This document shows, in pieces, positions 1 through 8,570 of a DNA stretch of 64,000 bases. The position numbers and the translations under genes are program-made. Source of the DNA: Cryobacterium shii (GTDB lineage Bacteria; Actinomycetota; Actinomycetes; Actinomycetales; Microbacteriaceae); assembly GCF_004402595.1 (NCBI RefSeq), contig NZ_SOFY01000013.1:1-64000 (forward strand), written 5' to 3'. Each line of letters opens with the position of its first letter. The stretch's first letter is position 1. A model generated the notes under the pieces. It searched no databases and was not told the DNA's origin. It saw only the letters and a list, made by a program, of their open reading frames with translations.

Positions 1-53
1 CCATCGAGGTCCTCGACGAGGCGGTGATCCTCCCCGAACTCGCCACCGCCTAG
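1..53 (+). CDS. C-terminal end of an unidentified gene (partial)
   Basis: Reading from base 3 gives an open frame of 16 residues ending ILPELATA and a TAG stop at 51-53. The codons are GC-rich at the third position, as in genuine genes of this genome. The gene starts outside the window, so neither its family nor its length can be judged. It could be chance, because a 16-codon open frame is not rare in GC-rich DNA. Confidence 0.4.
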   Translation, partial: IEVLDEAVILPELATA

Positions 54-72
54 ACTAAAACCACTGACCTGC

Positions 73-351
73 ATGGTGTTGAGAAATTCCACCACTCAGT
101 GGGACGTGACCTTGGAAGCGGCGCTCGATCTTCATCCCGAGGATGCTCCCAAGATCGCCTTCCAGATCAACGCACCGCTCACCGCATTGCATTTGAAGCC
201 GTTCAACTTTGCCTCCCCCAACGACATTGACCGGTATCTCACCGGGACCGGAGCGGACACAGACCGATCAGGCGCATTTCGTTCAATCCCCAAGACCTCC
301 GACAACGCATTCCTGACACTGGACGCCCTGATGCAAACCATCTCCCGCTGA
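73..351 (+). CDS. Hypothetical protein, 92 aa
   Basis: A 92-residue open frame with moderate third-position GC bias and a protein-like composition; the C-terminal half is TLDALMQTISR-like. No domain or motif is recognised, and there is no membrane segment or signal peptide. A clear Shine-Dalgarno is not visible in front of the ATG. Codon use is less GC-extreme than in the housekeeping genes, which fits an accessory or transferred gene, as do its neighbours up to 2.3 kb. A 69-residue frame runs opposite on the minus strand but looks like a shadow. It could be a remnant of a longer gene. Confidence 0.45.
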   Translation: MVLRNSTTQWDVTLEAALDLHPEDAPKIAFQINAPLTALHLKPFNFASPNDIDRYLTGTGADTDRSGAFRSIPKTSDNAFLTLDALMQTISR

Positions 352-548
352 GGGTTCGGCTTGGGCGTCTTCGACGCAGCTTCGATGGCGGACGAGGCTT
401 GGACCGCCCACGACGTTCAGTCGTTCTCTCGCCTTGGCTTGCCACCGGGGGCAGACTGGCGATCAGAAAAAGGGAGCCGGATGTCATTTTCTTTGGTGAA
501 CGTCCTCGCGATCATGGTCCGTCGTTGCGGTGCGAGGAGCGTGACCCC

Positions 549-1112
549 GTGCTGATCTACTCGATGGGCGTCTCTGTGGACGGTTTTATCGCCGACCGTG
601 ACGGCGCGTTCGGGTGGTCGGTTCCGAGCGAGGAGCAGTTTCGTTTCCACATTGCGCAGACCCGTGAGCTCGGTGGTTTTTTGTGCGGCCGCAAGCTGTA
701 CGAGACCATGTTGCCGTGGGAGACGGATGCGTCTATGCGCGACGACGAGCTCGGTGCCGCGTTCGCCGACGTCTGGAATGCTCTCCCGAAGGTCGTCTTC
801 AGCCGCACGCTGGAAAGCGTTTTTGGCAATGCCCGGCTTGCCGAGGCGTCGGTGGGCGAGGAGGTCGCTGTCGCGGTCGGCGCGACCAGGAAGGACGTCG
901 GGATTGGCGGTGCTGGCCTGGCCGCGGCGGCGGTCGAACTCGATCTCGTCGACGAGCTGTCAATGTTCCGTCATCCGGTCGTCGTCGGTGGCGGCACGCC
1001 CTTCCTGCCGCCGATGACCAAGAACATTCGGCTGGACCTGGTCGAGACCAGGACGTTCGGCTCGCGTGTGATCTACGAGCGCTACCGGCGCACTCGCGAG
1101 GAGTCGCGCTGA
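549..1112 (+). CDS. Dihydrofolate reductase family protein (RibD C-terminal-like)
   Basis: A 187-aa protein beginning MLIYSMGVSVDGFIADRDG, the usual N-terminus of the RibD_C/DHFR-like oxidoreductases. It also shows the cores LCGRKLYETM and IGGAGLAAAAVELDLVDE and the C-terminal VVVGGGTPFLP. Members have an NADPH-binding dihydrofolate-reductase fold, but their substrates are mostly unknown, so no specific reaction is assigned. GTG at 549 is preferred because GAGGAG at 534-539 lies 9 nt upstream. A longer frame back to 399 adds residues unlike the family. The length is typical (180-200 aa). It is a stand-alone gene with no operon partner. Confidence 0.85.
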   Translation: MLIYSMGVSVDGFIADRDGAFGWSVPSEEQFRFHIAQTRELGGFLCGRKLYETMLPWETDASMRDDELGAAFADVWNALPKVVFSRTLESVFGNARLAEASVGEEVAVAVGATRKDVGIGGAGLAAAAVELDLVDELSMFRHPVVVGGGTPFLPPMTKNIRLDLVETRTFGSRVIYERYRRTREESR

Positions 1113-1245
1113 ACCGCAGCAGAACGACGCGAGTTTGAATGGAGTTCGGCCTGCGGGTACGCGGGCTGGTTCCTGCTCAATCGCGGTCCGATAATTGGTT
1201 CTGCTCATTGGCTCGGGATCCAAAGAAGAGTGTCAGAATAACGCC

Positions 1246-1482
1246 ATGCGCATTCAGGACTGGTGGCCACTACTGGACTGGACAACCCAGCAATGGCTGA
1301 TCAACAATAACGGTGACGTCGTGCCGCCAGACGTTCTGGATCAGATTACGGCTGTGGCAGGGGAACCCACTGCAGACACCCCCTGGGTTGGGGACGCCGT
1401 GCCGGAGGGATTCTCCCTGTCAGAAGAGGCAATCGACTGGATAGACATGACGGCCAACGATGAGGTTTCAGACGACGAATAG
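1246..1482 (+). CDS. Small hypothetical acidic protein, 78 aa
   Basis: Begins MRIQDWWPLLDWTTQQWLI and ends in an acidic tail (NDEVSDDE). It resembles small uncharacterised actinobacterial proteins that carry a WLI-NNGDVVP segment; this is recalled from the family and not searched. The frame is open upstream to 1195, but the ATG at 1246 gives the natural N-terminus. It has no signal peptide or membrane helix. Its last 15 bases overlap the end of the convergent truncated DUF222 gene. Base composition is noticeably less GC-rich than in the housekeeping genes. Confidence 0.6.
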   Translation: MRIQDWWPLLDWTTQQWLINNNGDVVPPDVLDQITAVAGEPTADTPWVGDAVPEGFSLSEEAIDWIDMTANDEVSDDE

Positions 1483-2259
1483 CTGAGCCGATTGCGGCTT
1501 TGGCGACGGTTTGGGTTGGATGACCGTGCCGAGCCCTGAAGGTGTCAGCCCGTTGAGGATGAGGTCCTTGAACACGTCGGCCCTGAGCCGGCCGAGGGTG
1601 CGGTCTTCGTCCGGTCCCAGCAGGCTCAGGCCCAGCACGGTGATGCGGTCGTACGCGGCCTGCACCTTCTCCGCGGAGTCGTACCAGTGCAGCGACGCCA
1701 TCCCGTCGGCCTCGGGCTCGAAGAACACGTTGCGTTCCGACACGGATGCCTGGTGCCGGGCCCGGATCGTCTCCGGGTGCAGCCGCTCCCGTAGCGTCCG
1801 TGCTTTGTGCTTGAGTTTCGACGCGGTCAGGTTCGCCGCGGACTTCAGCAGGCCCTCCTCGAACGCGGCCTTGGTCTCATCCGGCAGGGACCAGGCCTGC
1901 CCCATCAGCACCTGCGCGTGCCGGTAGCTGATCTGGCCCGCCCGGAGCGCGGCCATCGTTCGCGGCAGCTCACCGGTGAGGCACGCGCTCTCGGCGAGAA
2001 GGGTCTCGGCCGACCGTTGCGGGATCCGGATCGTGCAGGCGAGCTCACTCACGAACTCCCGCTCGGCGACCGTGTCGGCGTCCCACCGGGACCCTGGTAC
2101 CCGAGGCGCGGCATCCGCAGTCGCCGTCGCATAGCGGTGGGCCTCGTCGATGAGGTCTGCCAGTGCGGCAGCGTCCTGGGCGAGATTGCCGTGGGCCTCG
2201 CGGATGGCGTCGAAGTACTCACCGCGTGTCTCCTGCTGTTCGATGAACGAGGGCTTCAT
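1468..2259 (-). pseudogene. DUF222 (13E12-type) protein lacking the HNH nuclease domain
   Basis: The 263-aa product starts MKPSFIEQQETRGEYFDAI and matches the full-length HNH endonuclease gene at 51232-52521 over its whole DUF222 part (shared SELACTIRIPQR, TASKLK, HPETI-ARHQ and DGMASL segments). Similarity stops right after TPSGLG, where the other gene continues to its C-terminal HNH domain. Here a 19-residue unrelated tail follows (ending QSAQLFVV). The catalytic domain is therefore absent. The ATG at 2259 is chosen by alignment to the paralogue. The end overlaps the convergent gene at 1246-1482 by 15 nt, so truncation by deletion into the neighbour is likely. It may still encode a stable DUF222-only protein. 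Confidence 0.7.
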
Positions 2260-2341
2260 GCGAGTCACGTTACGGGCACCCACTGACAGTGCCCGTTGAA
2301 TCCGCCCGCCAGCGCGTGCCCTGTGCACAACAGGATCAGAC

Positions 2342-2352
2342 CCGCATTGTGG
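2342..2352 (-). promoter_or_regulatory. Imperfect palindrome upstream of the truncated DUF222 gene
   Basis: On the minus strand the sequence reads CCACAATGCGG, about 83 nt before the start codon. The same position upstream of the intact paralogue carries CCACAATGTGG, a perfect palindrome. Flanking bases are also shared (CTCCACAATG and GATC). It is a possible operator or promoter-proximal element; function is inferred only from conservation between the two copies. Confidence 0.3.
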
Positions 2353-2400
2353 AGGAAGGCCGACGTGCGAGGAGATGAATCAGTAGGCAGGCGTTAACAG

Positions 2401-2437
2401 CCAACAGGCCGGCCCCCAAAGGGGACCGGCCTGTTGG
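2401..2437 (-). terminator. Intrinsic terminator of rpsA
   Basis: A perfect 12-bp inverted repeat (CCAACAGGCCGG and its complement) encloses a C-rich/G-rich centre (CCCCCAAAGGGGA) that can extend the stem. It begins 13 nt beyond the rpsA stop codon. There is no long U-tract, as is common for actinobacterial terminators. It could also work on transcripts arriving from the opposite strand. Confidence 0.85.
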
Positions 2438-2450
2438 TCGTGCGGTGTGA

Positions 2451-3908
2451 CTAGTTGGAGCTGGAGAGCTTCTCGCGCAGTGCTGCGAGGGCCTCATCGT
2501 CCGCGAGCGTGCCGGCGCCGGCCGTCTCGCTCGAGAAGGAGGAGCCTGCGGCGGACGGGACATCGCCGACGGCGGTGATCTCGTCGTTCGCGGAAGCGAC
2601 CTGCTTCTTGTGTGCTTCCCAGCGAGCCTGGGCTGCAGCGTAGTCCTGCTCCCACTTCTCGCGCTGGGTTTCGAAGCCCTCGCGCCACTCGTTGGTCTCC
2701 GGGTCGAAGCCCTCGGGGTACTTGTAGTTGCCCTGGTCGTCGTACTCGGTGAGCATTCCGTAGAGCGCCGGGTCGAACTCGGTGCCCTCGGGGTCGACAC
2801 CCTCGTTGGCCTGCTTGAGGCTCAGCGAGATGCGGCGACGCTCGAGGTCGATGTCGATAACCTTGACGAAGACCTCGTCGCCGACCGAAACGACCTGCTC
2901 GGCGAGCTCGACGTGCTTGCCGGAGAGCTCGGAGATGTGGACGAGTCCCTCGATGCCCTCGGCAACGCGAACGAACGCGCCGAACGGAACGAGCTTGGTG
3001 ACCTTACCCGGTGCAACCTGACCGATGGCGTGGGTGCGGGCGAAGACCTGCCACGGGTCTTCCTGCGTGGCCTTGAGGGACAGCGACACGCGCTCGCGCT
3101 CGAGGTCGACCTCGAGGATCTCGACGGTGACTTCCTGGCCAACCTCGACGACCTCGCTGGCGTGCTCGATGTGCTTCCAGCTGAGTTCGGAGACGTGAAC
3201 CAGACCGTCAACGCCACCCAGGTCAACGAACGCACCGAAGTTGACGATCGACGAGACGACGCCCTTGCGGACCTGTCCCTTCTGGAGGTTGTTGAGGAAC
3301 GTGGTGCGGCTCTCGGACTGCGTCTGCTCGAGCAGGGCACGACGAGACAGCACAACGTTGTTGCGGTTCTTGTCGAGTTCGAGGATCTTGGCCTCGATCT
3401 CCTGGCCCAGGTACGGGGTCAGGTCGCGAACGCGGCGCAGCTCGATGAGCGAGGCCGGAAGGAAGCCACGGAGACCGATGTCCACGATGAGGCCACCCTT
3501 GACAACCTCGATGACCGAACCGGTGACAACGCCATCGGATTCCTTGATCTTCTCGACGTCGCCCCATGCACGCTCGTACTGAGCGCGCTTCTTCGACAGG
3601 ATGAGACGGCCTTCTTTGTCTTCCTTCTGAAGAACGAGGGCCTCAACCAGGTCGCCGACCTTGACGACCTCGGAGGGGTCAACGTCGTGCTTGATGGAGA
3701 GTTCGCGGGAGGGGATGACACCCTCGGTCTTGTAGCCCACGTCGAGGAGAACCTCGTCGCGGTCGATCTTCACAACGGTGCCCTCGATGAGGTCTCCGTC
3801 GTTGAAGAATTTCAGAGTCTTTTCGACCGCGGCAAGAAAGTCTTCAGCAGATCCGATGTCGTTGATGGCGACCTGCTTGGGTGCCCGTTCGGTCGTTGCG
3901 TTTGTCAT
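2451..3908 (-). CDS. rpsA: 30S ribosomal protein S1
   Basis: This 485-aa protein binds mRNA and helps load it on the 30S subunit. Four S1 (OB-fold) domains lie at about residues 36-106, 120-190, 208-280 and 295-365. The third and fourth carry the FGAFVDLGG/FGAFVRVAE and LVHISELS signatures of true RNA-binding repeats. An acidic, Glu/Ala-rich tail of about 120 residues follows. Four domains and this length are the actinobacterial norm (six in E. coli). The ATG at 3908 gives the usual MTNATTERAPKQVAINDIG-type start. It is monocistronic, with its own terminator just downstream and a candidate promoter 75-105 nt upstream. Confidence 0.97.
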   Translation of the reverse strand: MTNATTERAPKQVAINDIGSAEDFLAAVEKTLKFFNDGDLIEGTVVKIDRDEVLLDVGYKTEGVIPSRELSIKHDVDPSEVVKVGDLVEALVLQKEDKEGRLILSKKRAQYERAWGDVEKIKESDGVVTGSVIEVVKGGLIVDIGLRGFLPASLIELRRVRDLTPYLGQEIEAKILELDKNRNNVVLSRRALLEQTQSESRTTFLNNLQKGQVRKGVVSSIVNFGAFVDLGGVDGLVHVSELSWKHIEHASEVVEVGQEVTVEILEVDLERERVSLSLKATQEDPWQVFARTHAIGQVAPGKVTKLVPFGAFVRVAEGIEGLVHISELSGKHVELAEQVVSVGDEVFVKVIDIDLERRRISLSLKQANEGVDPEGTEFDPALYGMLTEYDDQGNYKYPEGFDPETNEWREGFETQREKWEQDYAAAQARWEAHKKQVASANDEITAVGDVPSAAGSSFSSETAGAGTLADDEALAALREKLSSSN

Positions 3909-3984
3909 GTAGTAGTTGCTCCAGGATGGACATAAGTCGGGCCATACGCAGAAAGAGTTCGTTGCGGTACTCCGCGCATGGCAG

Positions 3985-4014
3985 CGGATATTTCGTCACA
4001 AACGTGACAGTCAA
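3985..4014 (-). promoter_or_regulatory. Candidate rpsA promoter with a palindrome in the spacer
   Basis: On the minus strand a -35-like TTGACT (4009-4014) and a weak -10-like TATCCG (3985-3990) are 18 bp apart. The spacer contains an exact inverted repeat GTCAC-GTTT-GTGAC (3995-4008), placed where a repressor could block RNA polymerase. The distance to the rpsA ATG is about 77 nt. The -10 lacks the conserved final T, so this is a suggestion only. Confidence 0.35.
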
Positions 4015-4063
4015 GCTTAGCGGTTTGCGGGAGCGCCCGGCAACCGCCGAGCCTGCCCTGAAT

Positions 4064-5773
4064 CTACCGCGATCCACCCGGAAGAGTGCCGAGCATGGCG
4101 GCCCGGAGGGTGTCCAGTCCGACCCCGCCCAGGTCCAGCGCCTTGCGGTGGAACTCCTTGATCGAGAACGCATCGCCCTCCCGCGCAGCGTAGGTGTCCC
4201 GCAACTCCTCCCAGATGCGCTGGCCCACCTTGTACGAGGGCGCCTGCCCGGGCCAGCCCAGGTACCGGTTGACCTCGAATTTGACGAAACCCGCGTTCAT
4301 GTTGACGTTCTGGCCCAGGAAATCGAAGGCGTAGTCCGCGGTCCAGGGGCCGGAGCCGTCCGGCCGTTGCTTCTCGAGGTGCACGCCGATGTCCAGCACG
4401 ACCCGGGCGGCGCGCATCCGCTGCCCATCCAGCATGCCGAGCCGGTCCCCCGGGTCGTCCAGGTAGCCCAGCTGTTCCATCAGGCGTTCGGCGTAAAGCG
4501 CCCAACCTTCCGCGTGGCCCGAGGTGCCGGCCATCTGGCGGCGCCAGGTGTTCAGCTTCGCCCGGTTGTAGACGGCCTGGCCGATTTGCAGGTGGTGTCC
4601 CGGAACGCCCTCATGGTAGACGGTGGTGAGTTCGCGCCAGGTGTCGAACTCGGTGACGCCGACCGGAACGGACCACCACATCCGGCCCGGCCGGGAGAAG
4701 TCGTCCGTTGGCCCGGTGTAGTAGATGCCGCCTTCCTGGGTGGGAGCGATCATGCATTCGAGGCGCCTGATCTCGTTCGGGATGTCGAACTGGGTCTCCG
4801 AGAGTTCGGCGACGGCGCGGTCGCTGGTCTCCTGCATCCACTTCTGCAGGGCGTCGGTGCCGTGCAGCTTGCGGCTGGGATCCGTGTCGAGCAACGCGAT
4901 GGCTTCCTGGACGCTCGCCCCGGGAAGCATCTGGTCGGCGACGCTCTCCTGCTCGGCGACCATGCGGGCCAGTTCTTCCACCCCCCACTCGTACGTCTCA
5001 TCGAGGTCGATCGAAGCACCCAGGAAGCGCCGTGACTGCAGGGCATAGAGCTCCCGGCCGATGGCGTCGCGCTCGGGCGCGGCACCCTCGAGTTCGCGGC
5101 CGAGGAAGTCGGCCAGGGTTCCGTAGGCTGCGGCGGCGGTTCGCGCCCGCGTCGCGAGGTCCTTGGCGAGCGACGCCGGCAGGTGGCCCTGGTCGAGGGT
5201 GGCCTCCGCTACGAACTGGGCGAAGAAGCCGTCGTTCGCGGCGTGGTGCCGGGCCTGCAGGATGACCTCCCGCACCTGCCGCCGGGCGGGCATGCTGCCC
5301 CGCTCGATACCGAGGCGCAGGGTCTCGATGTAACCGTCGATCGCCGCGGGCACGGCGCGAAGGCGCGCGGACACGTTGTCCCAGTCGGCGACGGTGCCGG
5401 TGGGCATGAGGTCGAAGACCTCACGGATGCCCTGGGCAGGCGAAGCGATCACGTTCAGATCCCGCAGCGGCAGCCCTGCCTCGGCGCTCTCCACGTCGAG
5501 GGCCAGGTCACTGCGCAGGTCCGCGCGCGTGACGAGGTCGACGTCGTCGACCGGGATGGCCGCATCGAGGCGGGCGATGACGGCCCGAGCCTCGGCCTCG
5601 CGGCGCTCGAGGCCGGCCGGGGAATAATCGCCGAAACGGCCGTTCGCCTCCGCGCGGCCGATGTAGGTGCCGACCGTCGGGTCGAGTTCGACGACGGTGT
5701 CCACCCAGTCCTCGGCGATCGTGTCGATCGCCGTCGGAGTGCGCGCGGAAATGCGCTGGTTGTCGGTTGTCAT
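4064..5773 (-). CDS. DUF885 family protein, putative zinc-dependent peptidase
   Basis: A 569-aa protein with the DUF885 hallmark HEGVPGHHLQ at residues 387-396, a metalloprotease-like His/Glu motif, and the downstream EGWALYAERLMEQLG segment carrying the likely third ligand. The family is common in Actinobacteria and assumed to be peptidases, but substrates are largely unknown. There is no signal peptide, so a cytoplasmic location is expected. The length is normal for the family. It lies 50 nt downstream of polA but is separated from it by a strong hairpin, so it probably has its own promoter. Confidence 0.88.
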   Translation of the reverse strand: MTTDNQRISARTPTAIDTIAEDWVDTVVELDPTVGTYIGRAEANGRFGDYSPAGLERREAEARAVIARLDAAIPVDDVDLVTRADLRSDLALDVESAEAGLPLRDLNVIASPAQGIREVFDLMPTGTVADWDNVSARLRAVPAAIDGYIETLRLGIERGSMPARRQVREVILQARHHAANDGFFAQFVAEATLDQGHLPASLAKDLATRARTAAAAYGTLADFLGRELEGAAPERDAIGRELYALQSRRFLGASIDLDETYEWGVEELARMVAEQESVADQMLPGASVQEAIALLDTDPSRKLHGTDALQKWMQETSDRAVAELSETQFDIPNEIRRLECMIAPTQEGGIYYTGPTDDFSRPGRMWWSVPVGVTEFDTWRELTTVYHEGVPGHHLQIGQAVYNRAKLNTWRRQMAGTSGHAEGWALYAERLMEQLGYLDDPGDRLGMLDGQRMRAARVVLDIGVHLEKQRPDGSGPWTADYAFDFLGQNVNMNAGFVKFEVNRYLGWPGQAPSYKVGQRIWEELRDTYAAREGDAFSIKEFHRKALDLGGVGLDTLRAAMLGTLPGGSR

Positions 5774-5792
5774 GAACCGAGCCTAGAACACC

Positions 5793-5818
5793 GTGCGCCG
5801 GGGAATCCCCCGGCCCAC
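5793..5818 (-). terminator. Terminator after polA
   Basis: Inverted repeat GTGcGCCGGGG-AATC-CCCCGGCcCAC, an 11-bp stem with one mismatch and a 4-nt loop. It starts 5 nt beyond the polA stop and ends 19 nt before the DUF885 start codon. No clear U-run follows. Confidence 0.6.
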
Positions 5819-5823
5819 GGTCA

Positions 5824-8514
5824 TTAGTGCGCGGCCGCGTCCCAGTTGTCGCCGCGTCCTACCTGCACCTCGAGCGGCACGAGCAGGTCGGCCGCCGTCT
5901 CCATTTGGTGCGTCACGACCAGGCGAAGCGCGTCCCATTCGCCGGGCGCCACATCGAAGATCAGTTCGTCGTGCACCTGCAGAAGCATGCGGGATTCCAG
6001 ACCGCCCTCCAGCAGGTCCTCCTTGATGCCGTTCATCGCGATCTTCATGATGTCGGCGGCAGACCCCTGGATCGGGGCATTGAGGGCGGCGCGTTCCGCG
6101 TTCTCGCGCAGTGCCCGGTTGGTGCTGTGCAGCTCGGGGAACGGACGGCGCCGCCCGAAGATGGTCGCGGTATACCCGTCGACCTTGGCCTGCTCCACCA
6201 CGTTGCGCAGGTAGTCGCGCACGGCGCCGAAGCGGGCGAAGTAGTCCGTGATGAGCTGTTTGGCTTCCTTCGTGTCGATGCGCAACTGCCGGGACAGGCC
6301 GAACGCGCTCAGCCCGTAGGCGAGTCCGTAGGACATGGCCTTGACCTTGGAGCGCATCTCGTTCGTGACGTCCTCCGGGGCTACCCCGAACACGCTCGCG
6401 CCCACGAACCGGTGCAGGTCCTCGCCCGCGTTGAACGCCTCGATCAACCCCGGGTCCCCGGAGAGGTGCGCCATGATCCGCATTTCGATCTGTGAGTAGT
6501 CCGCGGTCAGGAGGCACTCCGCCCCCTCGCCGGCTTGGAAGGCCGCGCGGATGCGACGGCCTTCCTCGGTGCGCACCGGGATATTCTGCAGGTTCGGGTC
6601 GGTCGAGGAGATCCGGCCGGTGGTGGTGCCGATCTGCACGTAGGTGGTGTGGATCCGACCGGTGGTGTCGATGGCCTTGTCCAGGCTCTCCACGATCTGG
6701 CGCAGCTTCGTGGCGTCCCGATGCTTGAGCAGCATGTCCAGGAACGGATGCGGGTTGCTGGCCTGCAGGTCGGCGAGGGCCCCGGCATCCGTGGAGAACC
6801 CGGTCTTGTTCGCCCGGGTCTTCGGCATTCCCAGCTGCTCGAAGAGCACCTCCTGCAGCTGCTTGGGCGATCCGAGGTTCACCTCGCGGCCGATCTCGGC
6901 GTACGCGCCGGCTGCGAGCCCAGCCGCGCGTTCCCCGAGCTGGGCGGACAGTGCGGAGAGCTGGTCGTGGGACACGGCCACGCCGGCGAGTTCCATGTCG
7001 GCCAGGGCCACCAGGGTGGGCATCTCGATGGCGGTGAGCACGCTGCGCGAACCGTCGTCGAGCAGTGCCTCGATGGCTCCGGCGACCCGGAACGTGTACC
7101 AGGCCTCCATCGGCACTCCGCCGTTCTCGGTCTCCTCGGGCACCAGCTGGTTCGGGTCGCTGACCGGGAGCGTTTCGTCGAGGTACCGGCTGACGAGGTG
7201 GGCGAGGGTCTTGTCCGGTCCCCCGGGCCGCAGCAGCCAGCCCGCGATCAGGGTGTCGAAGACCAGACCGGTGAAGTCGATGCCGCTGCGGCGCAGGGCC
7301 TTGATCTGGAGCTTGGCGTCGTGCATGATCTTGGGCGAATCGCTGGCCAGCCAGGTCTCCAGCGCCAGGTAGTCCGCGCGGCCGGGCTGCCACGGCAGGT
7401 TGACGGTCTCGGCCCCGCCGGAGAGGCCGAAGCCGATCGCCAGGCCGTCCTGCACTTCGACGCACAGGCCGAGGCCCTGCGGGGAAGCGGCGGAGGCCCG
7501 AGCGATCCAGGCGCTCAGTTCCTCGTCCAGCAGGTCCTGGGCGATCGGGGCCCGGGGGGCCGGGACGAGTTCCTGGGCCGGCGCCGCGGCCGCGACGGCC
7601 TCGCCGGCAGCACCGGGACCGCCGGCCCCCTCGAGCTTGATCACGCGCTCGAGCAGGGTCCTGAATTCGAGCCGTCCGAACACGTCACGCACGGCGGGCT
7701 CGTCGATGGTGGATCGCGCAAGGTCCGGCAGTTCGACCGGCAGGTCCAGGTCGGTGACGAGGTGGTTCAGGCGCCGGTTGCGGATCGCGTTTTCCTTCTG
7801 CTCCCGAAGGTTGTTGCCGACGACGCCCTTGATCTCCTCGGCGTGCTCCAGGATGCCGTCGAGGCTCCCGTAGAGGCCCAGCCATTTCACGGCGGTCTTC
7901 TCGCCGACCTTCGAGATGCCGATCAGGTTATCGCTGGTTTCGCCGACGAGGGCGGCGACATCCGGGTACTGGGCCGGTTCGATCCCGTACTTCTCCCGCA
8001 CCCTGGTCGGGTCGTACCGGGTGAGGGCCGATACGCCCTGGCTGGCCGGGTAGAGCAGGGTCACGTTCTCGTTGACGAGCTGGATGGTGTCCCGGTCGCC
8101 GGAGACGACGAGGACGTGGAAGCCCTCGCTGGAGCCGCGGACGGACAGCGTCGCGAGGATGTCGTCGGCTTCGTAGTCTTCCTTGGTCAGGGTCTTGATG
8201 TTCATCGCGGCCAGGGCCTCCTGCAGCAGCGGCACCTGCCCGATGAACTCGATCGGCGTGCTCGCCCGCGTGCCCTTGTACTCCGCATACTCGCGGGTGC
8301 GGAAGGAGTATCGCGAGATGTCGAAGGCCACGGCGATGTGAGTGGGGTTCTCGGTGCGCAGCAGGCTGAGCAGCATGGACAGGAAGCCGTGGATGGCGTT
8401 CGTGTGCTGCCCGTCGCGGGTCTGGAAACTGTCCACCGGGAGGGCGTGGAACGCCCGGTAGGCCAGGGAATGGCCGTCGATGATCATCAGGGTAGGCTTT
8501 TCGGAATCTGACAC
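5824..8514 (-). CDS. polA: DNA polymerase I
   Basis: This 896-aa enzyme for Okazaki-fragment processing and repair has three parts. Residues about 1-290 form the 5'-nuclease domain (start MIIDGHSLAYRAFHALP). About 320-480 is a 3'-5' exonuclease fold. About 490-896 is the polymerase, with motif A DYSQIEMRIMAHLSGD, motif B (KAMSYGLAYGLSAFGLSRQL) and motif C LQVHDELIFDV. The exonuclease region reads LCVEVQDGLA where an active enzyme would have a D-x-E metal-binding motif, so proofreading is probably lost, as known for many actinobacterial PolA proteins. The gene is divergent from the thioesterase gene, with only 56 bp between the start codons. Confidence 0.97.
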   Translation of the reverse strand: MSDSEKPTLMIIDGHSLAYRAFHALPVDSFQTRDGQHTNAIHGFLSMLLSLLRTENPTHIAVAFDISRYSFRTREYAEYKGTRASTPIEFIGQVPLLQEALAAMNIKTLTKEDYEADDILATLSVRGSSEGFHVLVVSGDRDTIQLVNENVTLLYPASQGVSALTRYDPTRVREKYGIEPAQYPDVAALVGETSDNLIGISKVGEKTAVKWLGLYGSLDGILEHAEEIKGVVGNNLREQKENAIRNRRLNHLVTDLDLPVELPDLARSTIDEPAVRDVFGRLEFRTLLERVIKLEGAGGPGAAGEAVAAAAPAQELVPAPRAPIAQDLLDEELSAWIARASAASPQGLGLCVEVQDGLAIGFGLSGGAETVNLPWQPGRADYLALETWLASDSPKIMHDAKLQIKALRRSGIDFTGLVFDTLIAGWLLRPGGPDKTLAHLVSRYLDETLPVSDPNQLVPEETENGGVPMEAWYTFRVAGAIEALLDDGSRSVLTAIEMPTLVALADMELAGVAVSHDQLSALSAQLGERAAGLAAGAYAEIGREVNLGSPKQLQEVLFEQLGMPKTRANKTGFSTDAGALADLQASNPHPFLDMLLKHRDATKLRQIVESLDKAIDTTGRIHTTYVQIGTTTGRISSTDPNLQNIPVRTEEGRRIRAAFQAGEGAECLLTADYSQIEMRIMAHLSGDPGLIEAFNAGEDLHRFVGASVFGVAPEDVTNEMRSKVKAMSYGLAYGLSAFGLSRQLRIDTKEAKQLITDYFARFGAVRDYLRNVVEQAKVDGYTATIFGRRRPFPELHSTNRALRENAERAALNAPIQGSAADIMKIAMNGIKEDLLEGGLESRMLLQVHDELIFDVAPGEWDALRLVVTHQMETAADLLVPLEVQVGRGDNWDAAAH

Positions 8515-8570
8515 AGAGACAGCCTACAAGCGTCATCCGGCGTGGGCAGGTGCAGCGACCGAAGGTGAAT

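Noticed and set aside
132-341. A 69-codon minus-strand frame opposite the 92-aa gene
   Set aside because: Weaker codon bias than the plus-strand frame and no ribosome site.
2610-3935. A 441-codon plus-strand frame opposite rpsA
   Set aside because: Composition (Leu/Asp/Glu/Val-rich) is the mirror of the S1 codons; it is a shadow frame.
5783-7465. A 560-codon minus-strand frame inside polA in another phase
   Set aside because: Arg/Pro/Gly-rich translation typical of out-of-phase reading.
6535-8511. A 658-codon plus-strand frame opposite polA
   Set aside because: Shadow of polA; Gly/Arg/Val-rich without motifs.
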